64,000 bases of DNA from Lathyrus oleraceus (GCF_024323335.1 NC_066581.1:349560409-349624408), one strand, 5' to 3'; shown: positions 24,522 through 36,956, numbered from the stretch's first letter. The notes: generated by a model not told the origin, from the sequence alone. Program-made: numbers and translations.

Positions 24522-27500
24522 TGTCGCATTACGCGAAAAACCGGCGGGAAACAAGAACAACAGAGCCGCCACCGTGCGTTATTTATCCCAAAAGAGGGAA
24601 AGGAAACGCTCAGAGTAAACCTGGAAAAAGCATGGTCTCGCGACCAAAGAGAATGGGATCGGGAGTCGGTTATGCGAAGGGAAGGTATTAGCACCCCTAC
24701 TCATCCGTCGTACTCGACGGGATCCACGCACAATAGGAAGGGAAATGGTTGCTAAAACACTGCTCAAATAAACATCTATACAGGCTGAAGGAGACACAAG
24801 AAAACAAACAAGACTGACTCGGCAGGATATCGCATCCTGGGCCTACTTAGTCTATCAAACATAGACATCAGAGTCTAAGTAGTTCGGATTGGGGAAAACA
24901 CATGCTCGCTAGGATGTCGCGTCCTATGCATACTTATCTCCTTTGGCGAAGAAGAATCAGAGCATTCGTAGCTCGGCTAACGCGCACACAAACAAACACA
25001 AACACGGGCAAACATGGAGCCTGAATGCCAATCATTGGACTTACATCAGCATCCGAACCAAAAACACACACAAGGAGGCAAACGTGGAGCCTGAATGCCA
25101 ATCACTGGACTTACATCAACATCCGAACCAAAACACACACAAGGAGGCAAACGTGGAGCCTGAATGCCAATCACTGGACTTACATCAGCATCCGAACCAA
25201 GCAAACCCACACTGGAACCCGAACACCACTCGATGGACTTACATCAGCTTCCAAGCACACAACAACACAAAACAAAGACACAGGCGCCCGGAGAGATCTG
25301 CTCATCTCCTGCCTACGTACCTCATCTGGTATGAGGATCAGGGCGACGTAGTTCCCCTACGCAGGGACACAGGACTAGCCTAGCCAGATAACAGAGGGAG
25401 ACACAACTAGGGAGACTAACTCGAGCCTAGATGTTATCATGCAAGATTGTCCCTAAGTCAAGGTTTCTAGCTAACTTGCACAGGAAGCAAGCCTATCCTA
25501 TTCAGCACAAGTAAACAGCAAATCAAGCATTCACAAGTAGCACACACTATATGCACACAAAAGGGCTCAATCAAAGGGTAAGCCTGCAAGAGCAAGTCAT
25601 CTGTACAGGGGTGGTGTTAGCTCTTAACCTTGACATTGAGAGTCAAGGTGAAGCTGATGAAAGGAGAGTGAAGATAAGACTTCACAGCTCTTATCCCTGG
25701 TCAGGGAGAGCTTCAGACAAAGGAGTGTGGATTCAGAAAGGAGGAACCCTTCTACACTCAAGACTCTGACACAACTGTACATTGTACAAGATCTTGGGTT
25801 TGTATCCCAATGCATCAACACAGTGGTGTGAGCAGAGGGACGACTCAACAAAAGAGCGGGAGATAGATTGCATATCTCTTATATCCGCCAATTGCCTCAT
25901 TGAGGTCTTTACCTGCTTGGGGACAAAAGTAAACAAGCACAAACATCGCCTCTTAAGGAGGACTTCAGACAGGTGCCTGGCCAAGTAACAGGCCAGGTCT
26001 TCCAGACTACATGGAGACAAGAATGTTATACCTCAGTGCAAATTGCTTATCAAGCAAAGCAAAGCAATATTAGCAACTAATGTACCTGAAATCAATCAAA
26101 TATCATCAGTATACCAATCACAGAATTAAACAGCAAATGGTTCACAATTAGCTATACACAGACAAACACAATCCAATGCACCAAAGTGCAAACCAACTCA
26201 AAGGAGTCAAGCATCCTACAAAACAAAACAAGTTAGTTTACAATATCAAATGAGACAACTCAATCAAATGTGAATCCACCTCCTTAAGGTATTTTGCTTC
26301 TTAACCTGAAAATCACATTCAAACATGAGATACAAGACCACTAGGACAAGCCTAGGGTCAAAAGGAAGTGAAAAAGTCAAAACAGCAAGTGAAACATGAT
26401 CAAAACCAAGATTAATCAATTAAAAAGAGAATCCAATTAGTCTCACATCAAAACTATGCACCAAATTCATTTCATGCACAATTTAAGTCAAACTAGGCAA
26501 TTGTGAACCATATATGAGCAAACAGAATGGTCACACTCAAACAAATACCTAAACAGCTCAATAAATTCCACAAAAATTCCATCCTAAACAGGACACATTC
26601 AATGAGCTACACATCAATTTTCATGCCATTTGGACAAGAGCAAGTAGGTCAATGAAAATCATAAACTCAACAGAAATCCAAGCAAGCTCATACATGGTAG
26701 CAAAATAAGCATCAACTTCAATCAAATGCAAAACAGTGAGAACAACTAAGAAATGAATGGGACCAAAGCCAAAGTGAACTCAAACATTTTATTAATCACT
26801 CCATCAAATTTCACATTCATATGATATGGTATGAGCATTTCACATAGCATATAAGGCAATCACTCAAGCAAAACCCTAAAATGTCTAAACAGCAAGCAAA
26901 AATCCCAATCAAATAGGAAATTGATCAACAATTCCTACAAAAAATCATGGTGAAACTAGACATACAGATGACAAATGCAAAATTTGAGAGCATTTGGCAA
27001 AGCATAGGCATGGCAACAAAAATCATGAAGTTGACCTAACATAGTGTGACACACATTGTCACCCTCAACTTGCACACATCATATCTTGCAAACCATAAAT
27101 CCAAAATTCACAAACATACATAAAAATCACCAGAAGAGAGTCAAGAACAAGCATGTGAAATTTCATTCGCTTTGGATAATGCATGATCATTTTATGAATT
27201 AAATGGTGAAACATACACAAAATGCATACATGAACAAGATCAATAGGCAAAGTAAAAAATTCTCCAGGCACAACTTTGACTACCATGCCTAAAAAAAACT
27301 AGACAAAATTTGGAATCCAACACAAAAATTCCCACTCAAATTGGATTAAAATTGGATTTATTATGATTTTTTGAAGTTAATTGAAATATTGAAATGTTTA
27401 TTGAAGTTTTTTAAATGATTTAATTAAGTCTGATGGCAAACTTGTAATTACGCTGAGCCAAGCCAAAACGCGGTCGTTCAATTAAAAGCGTTGGCAGCGT

Positions 27501-29303
27501 GTTATTCGTTGGTTTGCGCGCTAAACACATAATTTGAATTGGAATCCAGAAAAACGGATCAAAGCTCGTCCTTGAGCTGTTCTCGCTCCTGAACATTCAT
27601 CACATTCCAGAAAATGCGCGAAGAACAAAACTCAACCAAAATTGGAAAATGGCATATGGATAGGACCTTCTAAGCAAGCACATTAATAATATATACATGA
27701 AATCTCCTAATTCCTAATGTATTGGACAGATCGAGCAAGAAAAGGTTTGACATCAAAACTTTGATTCAAGATTTCTCATGCGATTCTCAACGATTTTCAA
27801 AACCACAAGCGGAATCGTGTTCTATGATCTACACTCTACCAAAAGCACATCGTAATTTTGAGAACGGTGAGAATCGAGTTCTAACCTTGGATGACAGCAG
27901 CTGCGGAATCGGGTGAATTCGAGGTGCAAACTACCAAAATAGATGATGCTCGATGGTGTAGGAGTGGATTAGAACACGTTTTGTAGCTCAATTATACTCC
28001 AGGTGGTTAAATCTTCCAACTGCCATGGATGAGGGAGTGTTCAACAGTTGGAGTTCTTCGATGCCATGGCCATGATTGGATGAAAACAGATGTGAGATTC
28101 CACCTACAAAGGAAAATACTAGCAAGAACAAAGCCAAACAGTGATGAATTCAATGAAAAATCTGAAAAAAAGTTGAAGAAAGTTTGAAGAAAAAGTGAGA
28201 GAAATCATGGAATTTTCTGTTTGGATCTGAGAAAATGATTAGTGATCCTGAAAAACAGTTACAATTAGGACTATATACCTCTCCCTAATCCAAAATTTAA
28301 TCATGATTAGCAAAATTAGAATGATTAGCATAATGTGCATTTTCAATGTGTTAGGTCCAATATGCCCTTTTCCAAACCAGTCCACATATCAGCTCAAAAC
28401 CAGTTCACACAAGTCCAAAATATCATTTGTGATGTGTTGCAAAAGGTCTCATATGCATATGGCTTGTATTTCTCAAAATCACCTTTTCATGCCAAAAATG
28501 CAAATGTGTTCACTTGAAAAATGCCATTTTGCTATGAGAGTTTTTGATGAAATTTGATTATGCACCATGAAAGATCATATGAAATGTGGTTTGCTCAAAG
28601 AAAAATCAACCAATTTGGCCATTCCATGTGAAAGTTATGGCACTTTGAAATTGGGCATTTTCTGAAAACGAATGGACCATATCTTGCCAACCACACATGG
28701 GAATTTCAAGTTCTTGGACTTTTTGGAATGGTGAGATCAAGATCTTCAACTTTCATGTTTGGCAAAATTCCATTTGAAGCTTGTATGATGAAGTAATTTT
28801 GGGGAGAAAAACTTTCCATTTTGGGCAGCTGAAATTACAGGTCACCTGCCATTTTAGGAAACTTCTTGTCTGACCTCCAAATCTTCAACCTTGGTCTTTG
28901 ATATGTCAAATGAGACTTATATGGACATGAATGAGGCCTTTCAAACCATCTCACACCTTCCAATCCATAAAATCAGGCACAGTTGACCACAGTTGACTTT
29001 CTAGGGTTTCTGAAGAAATTCAGCTTGACTATTGAGCTTTGATCATCCAATCTTTGGCCAAACCACTTCACAATGATCCTTAGACCATATGAACTTGATA
29101 AATCAACCCTAAGGCTTTGTCTCAATGGCAATGGCACTTGCTTGCTTGATTGACTGATCTCCTGACCAGTTTGACCTAATTCTTCAGTTGAACTTGCACT
29201 TGGGCAAATGGCTATGCAATGCTATGCAATAGACTATGTTATGTTAATGACCTAATCATAAAAATGTATGTACACAAGGAGGGTGCAAATTTGAGGTGCT
29301 ACA
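24522..29303 (-). repeat. 3' LTR of the nested element (4,782 bp)
   Basis: It runs from TGTCGCATTACG to GGTGCTACA on the plus strand and pairs with 38071-42855. It contains conserved LTR hairpins (24850-24866, stem GTCTAT/ATAGAC; and 25320-25336, stem CCTCAT/ATGAGG), a three-copy ~62-bp repeat, and a possible minus-strand TATATA at 28272-28277. ORFs such as 24943-25383 recur in the other LTR only because the DNA is duplicated. Confidence 0.95.
25011..25230 (-). repeat. Three-copy ~62-bp tandem repeat in the LTR
   Basis: Units share 'gagcctgaatgccaatca' and 'cagcatccgaaccaa'. A fourth, degenerate unit follows near 25210. The partner LTR has the same array at about 38560-38780. The two overlapping ORFs here are products of the repeat. 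Confidence 0.85.
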
Positions 29304-29315
29304 GCTGCCCCTATT
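29304..29315 (-). promoter_or_regulatory. Polypurine tract of the nested element
   Basis: The minus strand reads AATAGGGGCAGC directly before the LTR, identical to the tract at 1915-1926. Confidence 0.85.
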
Positions 29316-29550
29316 CAATCAACTGGGAACCCGAATGGCTGAGAGCAACGGCTGTCAGACTTTCAGGGTAAACAGGGATTGAATACCAAGAACCGTAGAA
29401 TTTGCACACTGCTGGGAATCCACCAACGGAAACGTCCACTGGGGTCTGATATTTATTACTGAAGATTTTGATTTTTCTGTTTCTTCTTCTTCTCAAAGGT
29501 CACATCCAGACATCTCAACACGATGAATGGGAATCGGAATCACAACTAGA

Positions 29551-30420
29551 TGCCAACGGACAACTAGGAAAAACTCGACGTTTACCGAGACCAACGGAGA
29601 GGTAAACAGACATCAACGGATGATTTGCGGGGATAGTGATACAACCATACGTCAGCGGACCGCATGGGAAAAACTCAACGTTTACCAAGACCAACGGAGA
29701 GGTAAATCAACCGGGGACGACTAGGAAAAACTCGACGTTTACCAAGACCAACGGAGAGGTAACCAGACATTAATGAATGAACTGGGAATACTCGACCAGA
29801 CGTCAACGGACGAAAGGGAGACTCGACGTTTATCGACACCAACGGAGAAGGAGAAAACTCAACCAGACGTCAACGGACGAAATGGAAGACTCAACGTTTA
29901 TCGACACCAACGGAGAAGGAGGATCAACTGGGACGACCAGGAAAACTCGACCAGACGTCATCGGACGAAAGGGAGACCACAATCGGACACCAAATAGGAC
30001 GTCTATTGGGGATTCTGGCTGGGAAATCAACCAGACATTAATGAATGACTGGGAATAAGTAATACAATCAAACGTCATCGGACGAATGAGAAAAACTCAA
30101 CGTTTACCGAGACCAACGGAGAGGTAAATCCGCATAGGGAAGGGTACAGCTAGACGTCATAGGACGAATAGGAAAAACTCGACGTTTATCGACACCAACG
30201 GAGAGGAGGACTCTGAGGGGAATCATCTGGCCTTACCAAATGATTTGTAGGGAATAAGCAACTATACGTCATCGGACGCATAGAAAAAACTCGACGTTTA
30301 TCGACACCAACGGAGAGGAGGAATCTTCTGGGGACGACCCTGCGGGGAAAGATATCAACTATACGCCAACGGACGCACAGGAAAAACTCGACGTTTATCG
30401 ACACCAACGGAGAGGAGTAA
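29551..30420 (-). repeat. CGTC-NNNN-GACG hairpin array alternating with GTTTACC units
   Basis: About ten tetraloop hairpins occur: TGCC/GACA (29551), CATC/GATG (29611), CATT/AATG (29768), CGTC/GACG (29801, 29868, 29956, 30073, 30154), and two with 9-bp stems at 30262-30283 and 30359-30380. All non-canonical pairs in the last two become G-U on the minus strand. They alternate with 'cgttta(c/t)c..ccaacggagag' units, some closing as GTTTACC/GGTAAAC (29580-29607). No protein is supported. Confidence 0.8.
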
Positions 30421-30721
30421 ACTTCACTAGGGAAGGGACAACGTTACGAACATCGAAAGATGATGTTTACCGACATCAAAAGCAGACCAGACACTACGTA
30501 TGACTGGGAAAGCACCGAAAGATGGTGTTTACCGACACCAAAGAAGACCAGACACTACGCATGACTGGGGAATCACCGAAAGATGGTGTTTACCGACACC
30601 AAAGAAACAACACACGCGGGTGCTGACAGGATACTGACATCTACATGCCTGGGCAAGGCTACACACTTGCAGGGGATCTCACTGGGGAACAAGGTCACGA
30701 CAGTGAGCAAACAGGAAAGAA

Positions 30722-31678
30722 CACCACGGATACCGGGTTGTAGGTATGAAACGGGTGACCGACCAAACGTGAATTGGTTTGTGTTCCAAAACACTCAACA
30801 TCCTGAAGAGGGCTAGAAAAGCGATCTTGTTAAAGGATGGACATTCGATTCCACAGGGAATACGAATCTTACTCTGCTGGAGAAAGCAATCAAAAGACTG
30901 ACCGGAGAGTGCATGAGATATATTATTTATAGCCGTCAAAACGTAAATAATACACTCGCATGGAAGATTATCCATAACCGGATTGGAGGTTGTTAGATGG
31001 ATAGATCGATCGACATCATCCTGAAGAGAGCAAAGGCAAACTTGTTAAAGGATGGACATTCGATTCCGAACAAAGGAATACGAATCTTACTCAACTGGGG
31101 AGGACGACTTCGACCCAAGAGCGCATGAGATACATTATCTATAGTCGTCGAAACGTAGATAACATACTCGCATGGAAGGTTATCCATAACCGGGTGGGTT
31201 GTAAAATGGATAAATCGACCGAAAAGAAAGGCATCGGGGTACCAGGACTAGGTATGCAAAGATGACCAATCAAAAGGACAGGGAATACCCGCTGGGGATA
31301 AAGTTGCTTAATCAAAGCAAATATCCGAAAGGAAAGGAATATCAATATCGAAAACTGGATAATGATAACCACAAAGAGGGGATTACATCTACCGGTTAAT
31401 AGGCAGAAAACCACGGAAAACAGTAACCGTCATCAACTAGGATAAGCACAAAGGGTTAACTCCACCAAGGGGAGAACGTGGGATTTTACAACTACCAGCT
31501 AGTAGGTAGAAAACCACAAAGATATGACATATAACTACCGGTTTGCAGGTAGAAGCCAACAAACAGAATGAACCACAAAGGCTACCTCTGCTAGGGGATG
31601 AAAGTGGGATTTTACAACTACCGGCTTGTAGGTAGAAAACCACGACGATAGGACTTACAGCTACCGGTTTGTAGGTAG
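30722..31678 (-). repeat. ACC-N7/8-GGT stem-loop array of the nested element
   Basis: The stem-loops are homologous to the Ogre array. They are ATACC/GGTAT inside CACC/GGTG (30722-30757), AACC/GGTT inside TATCCAT/ATGGATA (about 30969-31003), TTATCCAT/ATGGATAA around AACC/GGTT (about 31181-31212), TACC/GGTA inside CATC/GATG (about 31223-31257), and five CTACC-type stem-loops at 31389, 31492, 31535, 31618 and 31661. CGT/ACG tetraloops with covarying stems are at 30922-30951 and 31135-31162. Confidence 0.8.
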
Positions 31679-33340
31679 AAGTCAACAAACAATCAACGGG
31701 GAGCCAATTTAGGATCAATCCCAAAAGGCAGACTGAAACAAGACTCATCCTAATGAGGAAAGAACTCAATAGGGAAACCCGTCCCGTGAGGGAGGGAACG
31801 GAAACAACCGTCATCCACGAGGATCTAACTCAGTGGGGGGAACACAGAAGGAAATGGTAGACACTTTCTGCTTAAGGGGTAGACTCTACATGGAGAGATC
31901 AGACACACCCACATCTGCTAGGGGAATTGTACTGTTGGGGATACCCGCTCGACTAAGGAGTCGCTTGCTGAGAAAACACCAACCTCTCAACCATGCTGGG
32001 GAACCCAACTCTGAAGCCGATCCAATGGCGCGATGCTAAACTCTTTCCAACAACCCAATCTCGGCTGGTCACCAATACCTAGGGCTAATGGACATGTTTG
32101 CAATGTTGATGCATGAGTTTTTTTTTGTTTTACACAATGCCCCATGATCATGGAAATTCTATGCACTAATGATGCAATATGCTATGCTTGTCTAAATGAT
32201 GGATGCATAAAAATACGTCTCCTCCAGAGACAACACCGGGGAACTCCAGGAACTGTGCTGAGGATCTCCTTGCCACGTCAATTTCCACCCTGCTGGGGAA
32301 AGACAATCCTCGCTGGGGATGACCTCCATCGAACCCAGATCGCTTGGAGATTACCCTGCTAGGGGAGGCAACCCATGCTTGGCTCTACTGGGGATGATTT
32401 TCTCCGAACCCGATCCGCTTGGGGACCTCGCTGAGGGAAAACCATCAACACAAACTCTGCCAGGAAGGCAGTAACCTTCAGACTTGCTGAGGAGAGACCG
32501 ATCTCAAATCTGTTAGGGAGATAACATTCTCACACCCACTGGGGAAACAACCTATTGGGTACGGAACGCCTGTCAAGTCGTCGAACAACGTCATCCATCG
32601 TCCACCCACAGTGTCAGTTTTCCACTTTTGAGATCTTCCAGAATCGCCTGGACTTTTCTGATTCATCCCACGAAGATCGAATTCCTGGGATTCATACAAA
32701 CTTTCCAGTCCGTAGACTTTGAAGAGTCTTCTTGATTAGCTTTCAGGATCGTCGTCCTTTCATCGTTCGTCTATCCCTTGCCCCTGGTTGGACTCTGTGG
32801 GGATTTCTTTTTTTTCAAAAGGCTTCATATCACCACCCGTCAGCGAATGAAGATATCTAACAGCACCTGCACAAGAGATTGTTAGATAAAAGCGTGCCCC
32901 AGGCGTGCCAACACTTCAACACCTAGGTCGCTCAAACTTCCGAATAAGATTTCCAGATTTCAATCTTATAAGCATGCATCGGAAGGGACCTCTATGTTTC
33001 AAAATGCAACTATTCTTTATCAAAATAAACAGATGTTTTCGTAATCAAAGCATTAATGAAAACAAAAACAAAATTATTTGACTGAACACGCATTTATTGA
33101 CTGAAACAAAAAGGTGGCTCAGAACCGAGCAACACACAGGAAGCAATCCCTAAAAAGAGATGATCGCGCACAAAAGGAAAAATCTACCCTAATGGCAATG
33201 TGAAACCGTGATCTCATCGGGTTCCAACTCGGTTACACCCCATATTTCCTCAAGACTTTCCGCACTTTCGGCCTTCTGAACAAGACGCTTCCAATCGATC
33301 CCCGTCGGAGACTAGCCGAGTCATCTAAAGCTCACACGGT
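31679..33340 (-). other. Remaining 3' UTR of the nested element
   Basis: No gene is supported. The left part (to about 31950) aligns with 20030-20240 of the Ogre 3' UTR. The rest is rich in 'ctggggat', 'gctaggggag' and 'gcttgg' phrases (32240-32560), followed by unremarkable sequence. Confidence 0.6.
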
Positions 33341-33346
33341 CATGCT

Positions 33347-33600
33347 AGACGCAGTTGTTCGTTTCAACCCCTCTTTTGCCTGGACCGCCTTTTCGGGTTT
33401 CAGTCCACCGGGATACCCTTTTTTGCCCAAGTCGCCCTTGTGGGGTTTTCGACTTGCCGGGTGTACAGTTCTCTCTTTTTTATTATCCCTAACTTTTGCC
33501 CGAACCTTTTCTCTTTTTCCTTGGTTCGCCGGGATGCCCTTTTTTGCCTGGTCTCTTTTATTCTTTTTGGTCCAGCGGGTCAATTTTTCACGAAGTATCT
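33347..33600 (-). repeat. Post-pol repeat module (nested-element copy)
   Basis: Four or five ~55-bp imperfect units contain 'ttttgcctggaccgcctttt', 'cgggttt' and 'accgggatacccttttttgc' phrases. They follow the pol remnant exactly as in the Ogre. Short ORFs on both strands here are repeat artefacts. Confidence 0.8.
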
Positions 33601-33601
33601 T

Positions 33602-35390
33602 TTAACTGCGTCCGCATCCGCAGGGGATGGAAAATCCTCGCCACTCATGGTCGTCGGCAACAAGGCTTTGTCGGAGAAAGCCTTCTTGACCATGCTGGGG
33701 ATTCATGACTGTATATCCACTTGCCCCACGATCGTCTCGAAGAGGAAGGATCCTTTTCAACACCACATCTCTTCCATGCCACCCACGAGGTCGCACTTCT
33801 CGGTTAACAACACGCTTCATTTACCGGGTACAACTGCCCCATGACAAGTAACTGTCAGCCCTTTTCTCAATCAGGCTCAACGCGTCATATCGAGTCCTCA
33901 TCCACTCGCCCTTTTCTAACTTCTCATCCATCTGGACTTTCCACAATGAGATCTAGCCTCTAGCCGGCAATATCACTTCCATCCCATACTGAATGAGGAA
34001 GGTGTTGCCCCAGTAGATGCACGTATCGAAATACGACACTCAGGATACCAACTTCGTACTCAGCCACCATCGTTGGTGCTTTCAACTGTTATCGGGGAAG
34101 CACTAGCTCATTCACTTTAAACTCTCCCCATCAGACATCAGAATCCGTTCGAATTCAGGGTCAGGCCCCTCCTCCGGGATCGGTCACTCTCAATCTTTCG
34201 ATTTGAGTACCTCGAGATGTCCTCATTAGGGACTTCAAACTTCCTTGGTTGAGAATCGTCGATGGGTTGTTGGGCGAGATAACCATAGAATACCCTCTTC
34301 TTGATTGCTTTCTGGGAGGTATACCGAATATCGTATTCAGTCGACACCATTTGCCCTCTCGCAACCCTTCCGTTCAACGCTATCTCCTCAAGCACATACT
34401 TGATCAGATCCATTTTGGACATCCACAAGGTGGTATGAACCAGCATACTGTCTCAGTCGGCGAGCAGCCTATGCCAAAGTACATCAAGTTGTCTCGAACA
34501 GTGAGTGTATTGTTTCACAGTCGATAAACTTTTTGCTTAGGTAAATTGCATGCTCTTTTCGACAAGACTAGTCATGCTGACCCAATACGCCTCATAGACC
34601 CCTTAAAGGCTGTCAAGTACCAGATTAACAGTTGTTTCTTCCAAGGAAGGTATCAGAATCAGAGGTTCCTGCTACTTATTTTCCTTTCCATGCCCCTTGG
34701 CAGTCACCATTCCACCTGACCATTTGATTTCTTTTCTCTCTTTTTTTTGTTTGTTTTTGGTTCAGGCGTTTCTTGCACTGTTCTTTTTTTTTTTTTTGCA
34801 GGATCGACCTCGATTCCTCTTATCCGCTCATAATAAGCCTCGGCAGCTTACCGGACAGCACTCCATAAGTGCACTGATTCGAACTCAACGGTATGAGTTA
34901 TCTCTACCTGTCAAACCACTGGATCAAGTCCACCGGATGCCCCTCTTCTACTTGGGACTTTGTCATCATGTCATCAACATGGCATTCGCTTTCACGATGA
35001 GTCATATCATGAAACAAAGTCACCGTAGCCCTTTGATCCGTGGCACCGGCCTTCTTCTTCACTAGAGGATAGTCTTCTCTCGATGGTAGCTCGTGCCCCA
35101 CAACATGGGTATTCCACCCTGGTGTATCTGGATGCAACCAGGTGAAGATATCAACCTGCTCTTTCAACAGGGCTACCATTCTGCTCTCGACTTGCCTCTG
35201 AAGCGGCCTCAACTTTCATTTCCCTTCTGAACTCGGCGGTACTCGGGATTACCATCTTGACTCGCTCCTCGTGCGGTTGAATCACCTTCTCCTCTTGTTT
35301 CAACAACCTGGCTATTTCCCGTAGATCACAATCTTCTTCGCCTTCTTCCTACATGATAGCTTGGATTGTCGAAGTCATATAGAGGTGTAA
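33602..35390 (-). pseudogene. pol: Collapsed pol remnant of the nested element
   Basis: Read on the minus strand, fragments match the Ogre pol in order. First is the pre-RT linker 'LLKQEEKVIQPH'-like (about 35330-35260), then a fusion of 'VDIFTWLHPDTPGWNTHVV' to an RT piece with 'TLFHDM' and 'HVDDMM' (34904-35150). Next is an RNase H tail with 'KMDLIKYVLEEIALNGRVAR' (34200-34440), and last the integrase C-terminus ending 'DADAVKRYF' (33602-33820). The RT palm is shortened, and most of aRNH and the integrase catalytic core are missing. Many stops and frameshifts interrupt it. It cannot encode enzymes. Confidence 0.85.
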
Positions 35391-35666
35391 CCAAATTGTT
35401 ATCGATGAGATCAGGAGGGTGGTCACTTTTGTGGTTGGAACGAGACAAGTTCAAAAGAAAAACGAAAAACATTGCCATTTTTTATTTTTTAAAACTGCAA
35501 AAAAAAAAACGAAAAACAGGGAACACCGCTTTTGATCACAAAAACATCCATTTATTACTGATGCAAAATGTTGCAAAATGAAACACATGAGGTGGCCCTT
35601 ACAATGGACCAGTACGTTTCGAGCAAAACGTATGGCTTTCATGCAAACAAAATTAACACAGAAAAA
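35391..35666 (-). other. Spacer between the gag-like ORF and the pol remnant
   Basis: No recognisable coding or element motif. It includes A-rich runs at 35455-35515. It may be a relic of the intron-bearing junction after deletion, which I cannot show. Confidence 0.4.
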
Positions 35667-36956
35667 CTACTCTTCCGGATGAGAGACAGTGATGCTTTTG
35701 GAGGCCTTCCAGTTGCCTGGTACGCACGACTTTATCCACAGCTCTAGCTCGCGGTCGCCGTCGATCTCTTCACTCACTGAACAAGCATGATCAGAATTCA
35801 GCATTCCTGCACTGACGAAGATGTACGGTGGACGACGTCCTCTGTTTGGTCTAGACGACTCTTGATCTGGATAACCGATCCCAAACATGTCTGCCTTCAC
35901 CACTATGTCAATGATCCTTCCCCAACCTCGGGCCTCTTTGTTCTTCACCACTTCTAAGGCTTGCTTATAAGAAGAAATGGACAGCGTCTTCTCTTTCCCA
36001 ATAACAATAGCATTCTCTACCTTGATGGTTTCAATTGCTTGACTGAGTGTTTCAACTTTTTCACTATCCATTTCCACTTCCATCGTCTTCTGGGTTGTAT
36101 CTCTCATCAACGCACACCCCTCTGTGGCAACGGCCACACAACTATTATCAATAACAGGGAAAGCTCCATCCTGCATTAGAGGTTTTGAGAACACAGCCAT
36201 GGGAACCTTTAACTGATCTTCCTCAGTCATCTCTATTCCTTTCTTGACCTTTTTCACCATCTTCATTTTTACAGGACCCTTCCTGGGTACAGGGTTGACA
36301 TCCCCATCCATGATCTGTGCCAAGCTGATGATCTTGGAGTCCACCATGTCCTGGACGACATGCTTGAAAGCCCTACAACCCTCAACACTGTGCCCGGGTG
36401 CCCCAGAATGGAACTCGCACCTGGCATTCTCATCATAGTGTGCAGGCCTCTTCTGTTGTGCTATGGGAATCAAAATCCTTGGCCGGACTAACCCCAAATC
36501 CCTCAATCTCCTGAACAAAAGGGTGTAGGTCACAGGTGGTTCCTCGAACTGACGCTCCTCCTTTTTCTTCTTCACCTGGCTCCTAGCTCTCGGTGCCTTC
36601 TGTTGAGGTGGTAGTTGTTGCGGTGGTACAAGTGGATTACCAACAGGAGCGGTTACAGCAGCAGCATAAGGATGATAACGATCCTTACTGCGTTCTTTCT
36701 TTGCTGGCACACCGCTTGACTCAACCTCTTTTTTGAGCGGACCACTACCAGAGATTTTCTTTGCTACAGAGTCAGAGGGATTTGTCACTTCGGATGATGG
36801 AGCTTTTCCCTGAACTTTCTCCTTGATCATCCAGCCCTCAATCCTTTCCAATCTCTCGGCCATGGCTTTCTTCCCCAAGGCAAGCCCTTGCACAACACTG
36901 AACAAATCTCTCACCATCTCTTTCAGTTCGAGGATGTTGGCGTTGGGAGGATCCAT
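35667..36956 (-). CDS. Intact Gag-like ORF with zinc knuckle, capsid and protease deleted
   Basis: 429 codons from the ATG at 36954-36956 to the stop at 35667-35669. The frame is open further upstream but without an ATG. The start MDPPNANILELKEMV parallels the Gag start of element B (MDPLEQ...). The order is an N-terminal helix or coiled coil (about residues 8-45), a Ser/Lys/Pro-rich basic segment, a C-x2-H-x4-H-x4-C knuckle (36375-36419), a second basic stretch, and a C-terminal part with 'SSYKQALEVVKNKEARGWGR'. That last part resembles the region downstream of protease in Ogre ('ASYKDAKLAIE'). The capsid core and the DTG protease are absent. The role is unknown; RNA binding and packaging is inferred from the knuckle. 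Confidence 0.75.
   Translation of the reverse strand: MDPPNANILELKEMVRDLFSVVQGLALGKKAMAERLERIEGWMIKEKVQGKAPSSEVTNPSDSVAKKISGSGPLKKEVESSGVPAKKERSKDRYHPYAAAVTAPVGNPLVPPQQLPPQQKAPRARSQVKKKKEERQFEEPPVTYTLLFRRLRDLGLVRPRILIPIAQQKRPAHYDENARCEFHSGAPGHSVEGCRAFKHVVQDMVDSKIISLAQIMDGDVNPVPRKGPVKMKMVKKVKKGIEMTEEDQLKVPMAVFSKPLMQDGAFPVIDNSCVAVATEGCALMRDTTQKTMEVEMDSEKVETLSQAIETIKVENAIVIGKEKTLSISSYKQALEVVKNKEARGWGRIIDIVVKADMFGIGYPDQESSRPNRGRRPPYIFVSAGMLNSDHACSVSEEIDGDRELELWIKSCVPGNWKASKSITVSHPEE

Noticed and set aside
24943..25383. 146-residue plus-strand ORF, repeated at 38492-38932
   Set aside because: It lies in the LTR, on the strand opposite to the element, over a 62-bp tandem repeat. It is duplicated only because the LTR is; no known motif.
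33342..33844. Overlapping plus-strand ORFs at 33342-33844
   Set aside because: They are read from the post-pol repeat and from the antisense of the integrase remnant.
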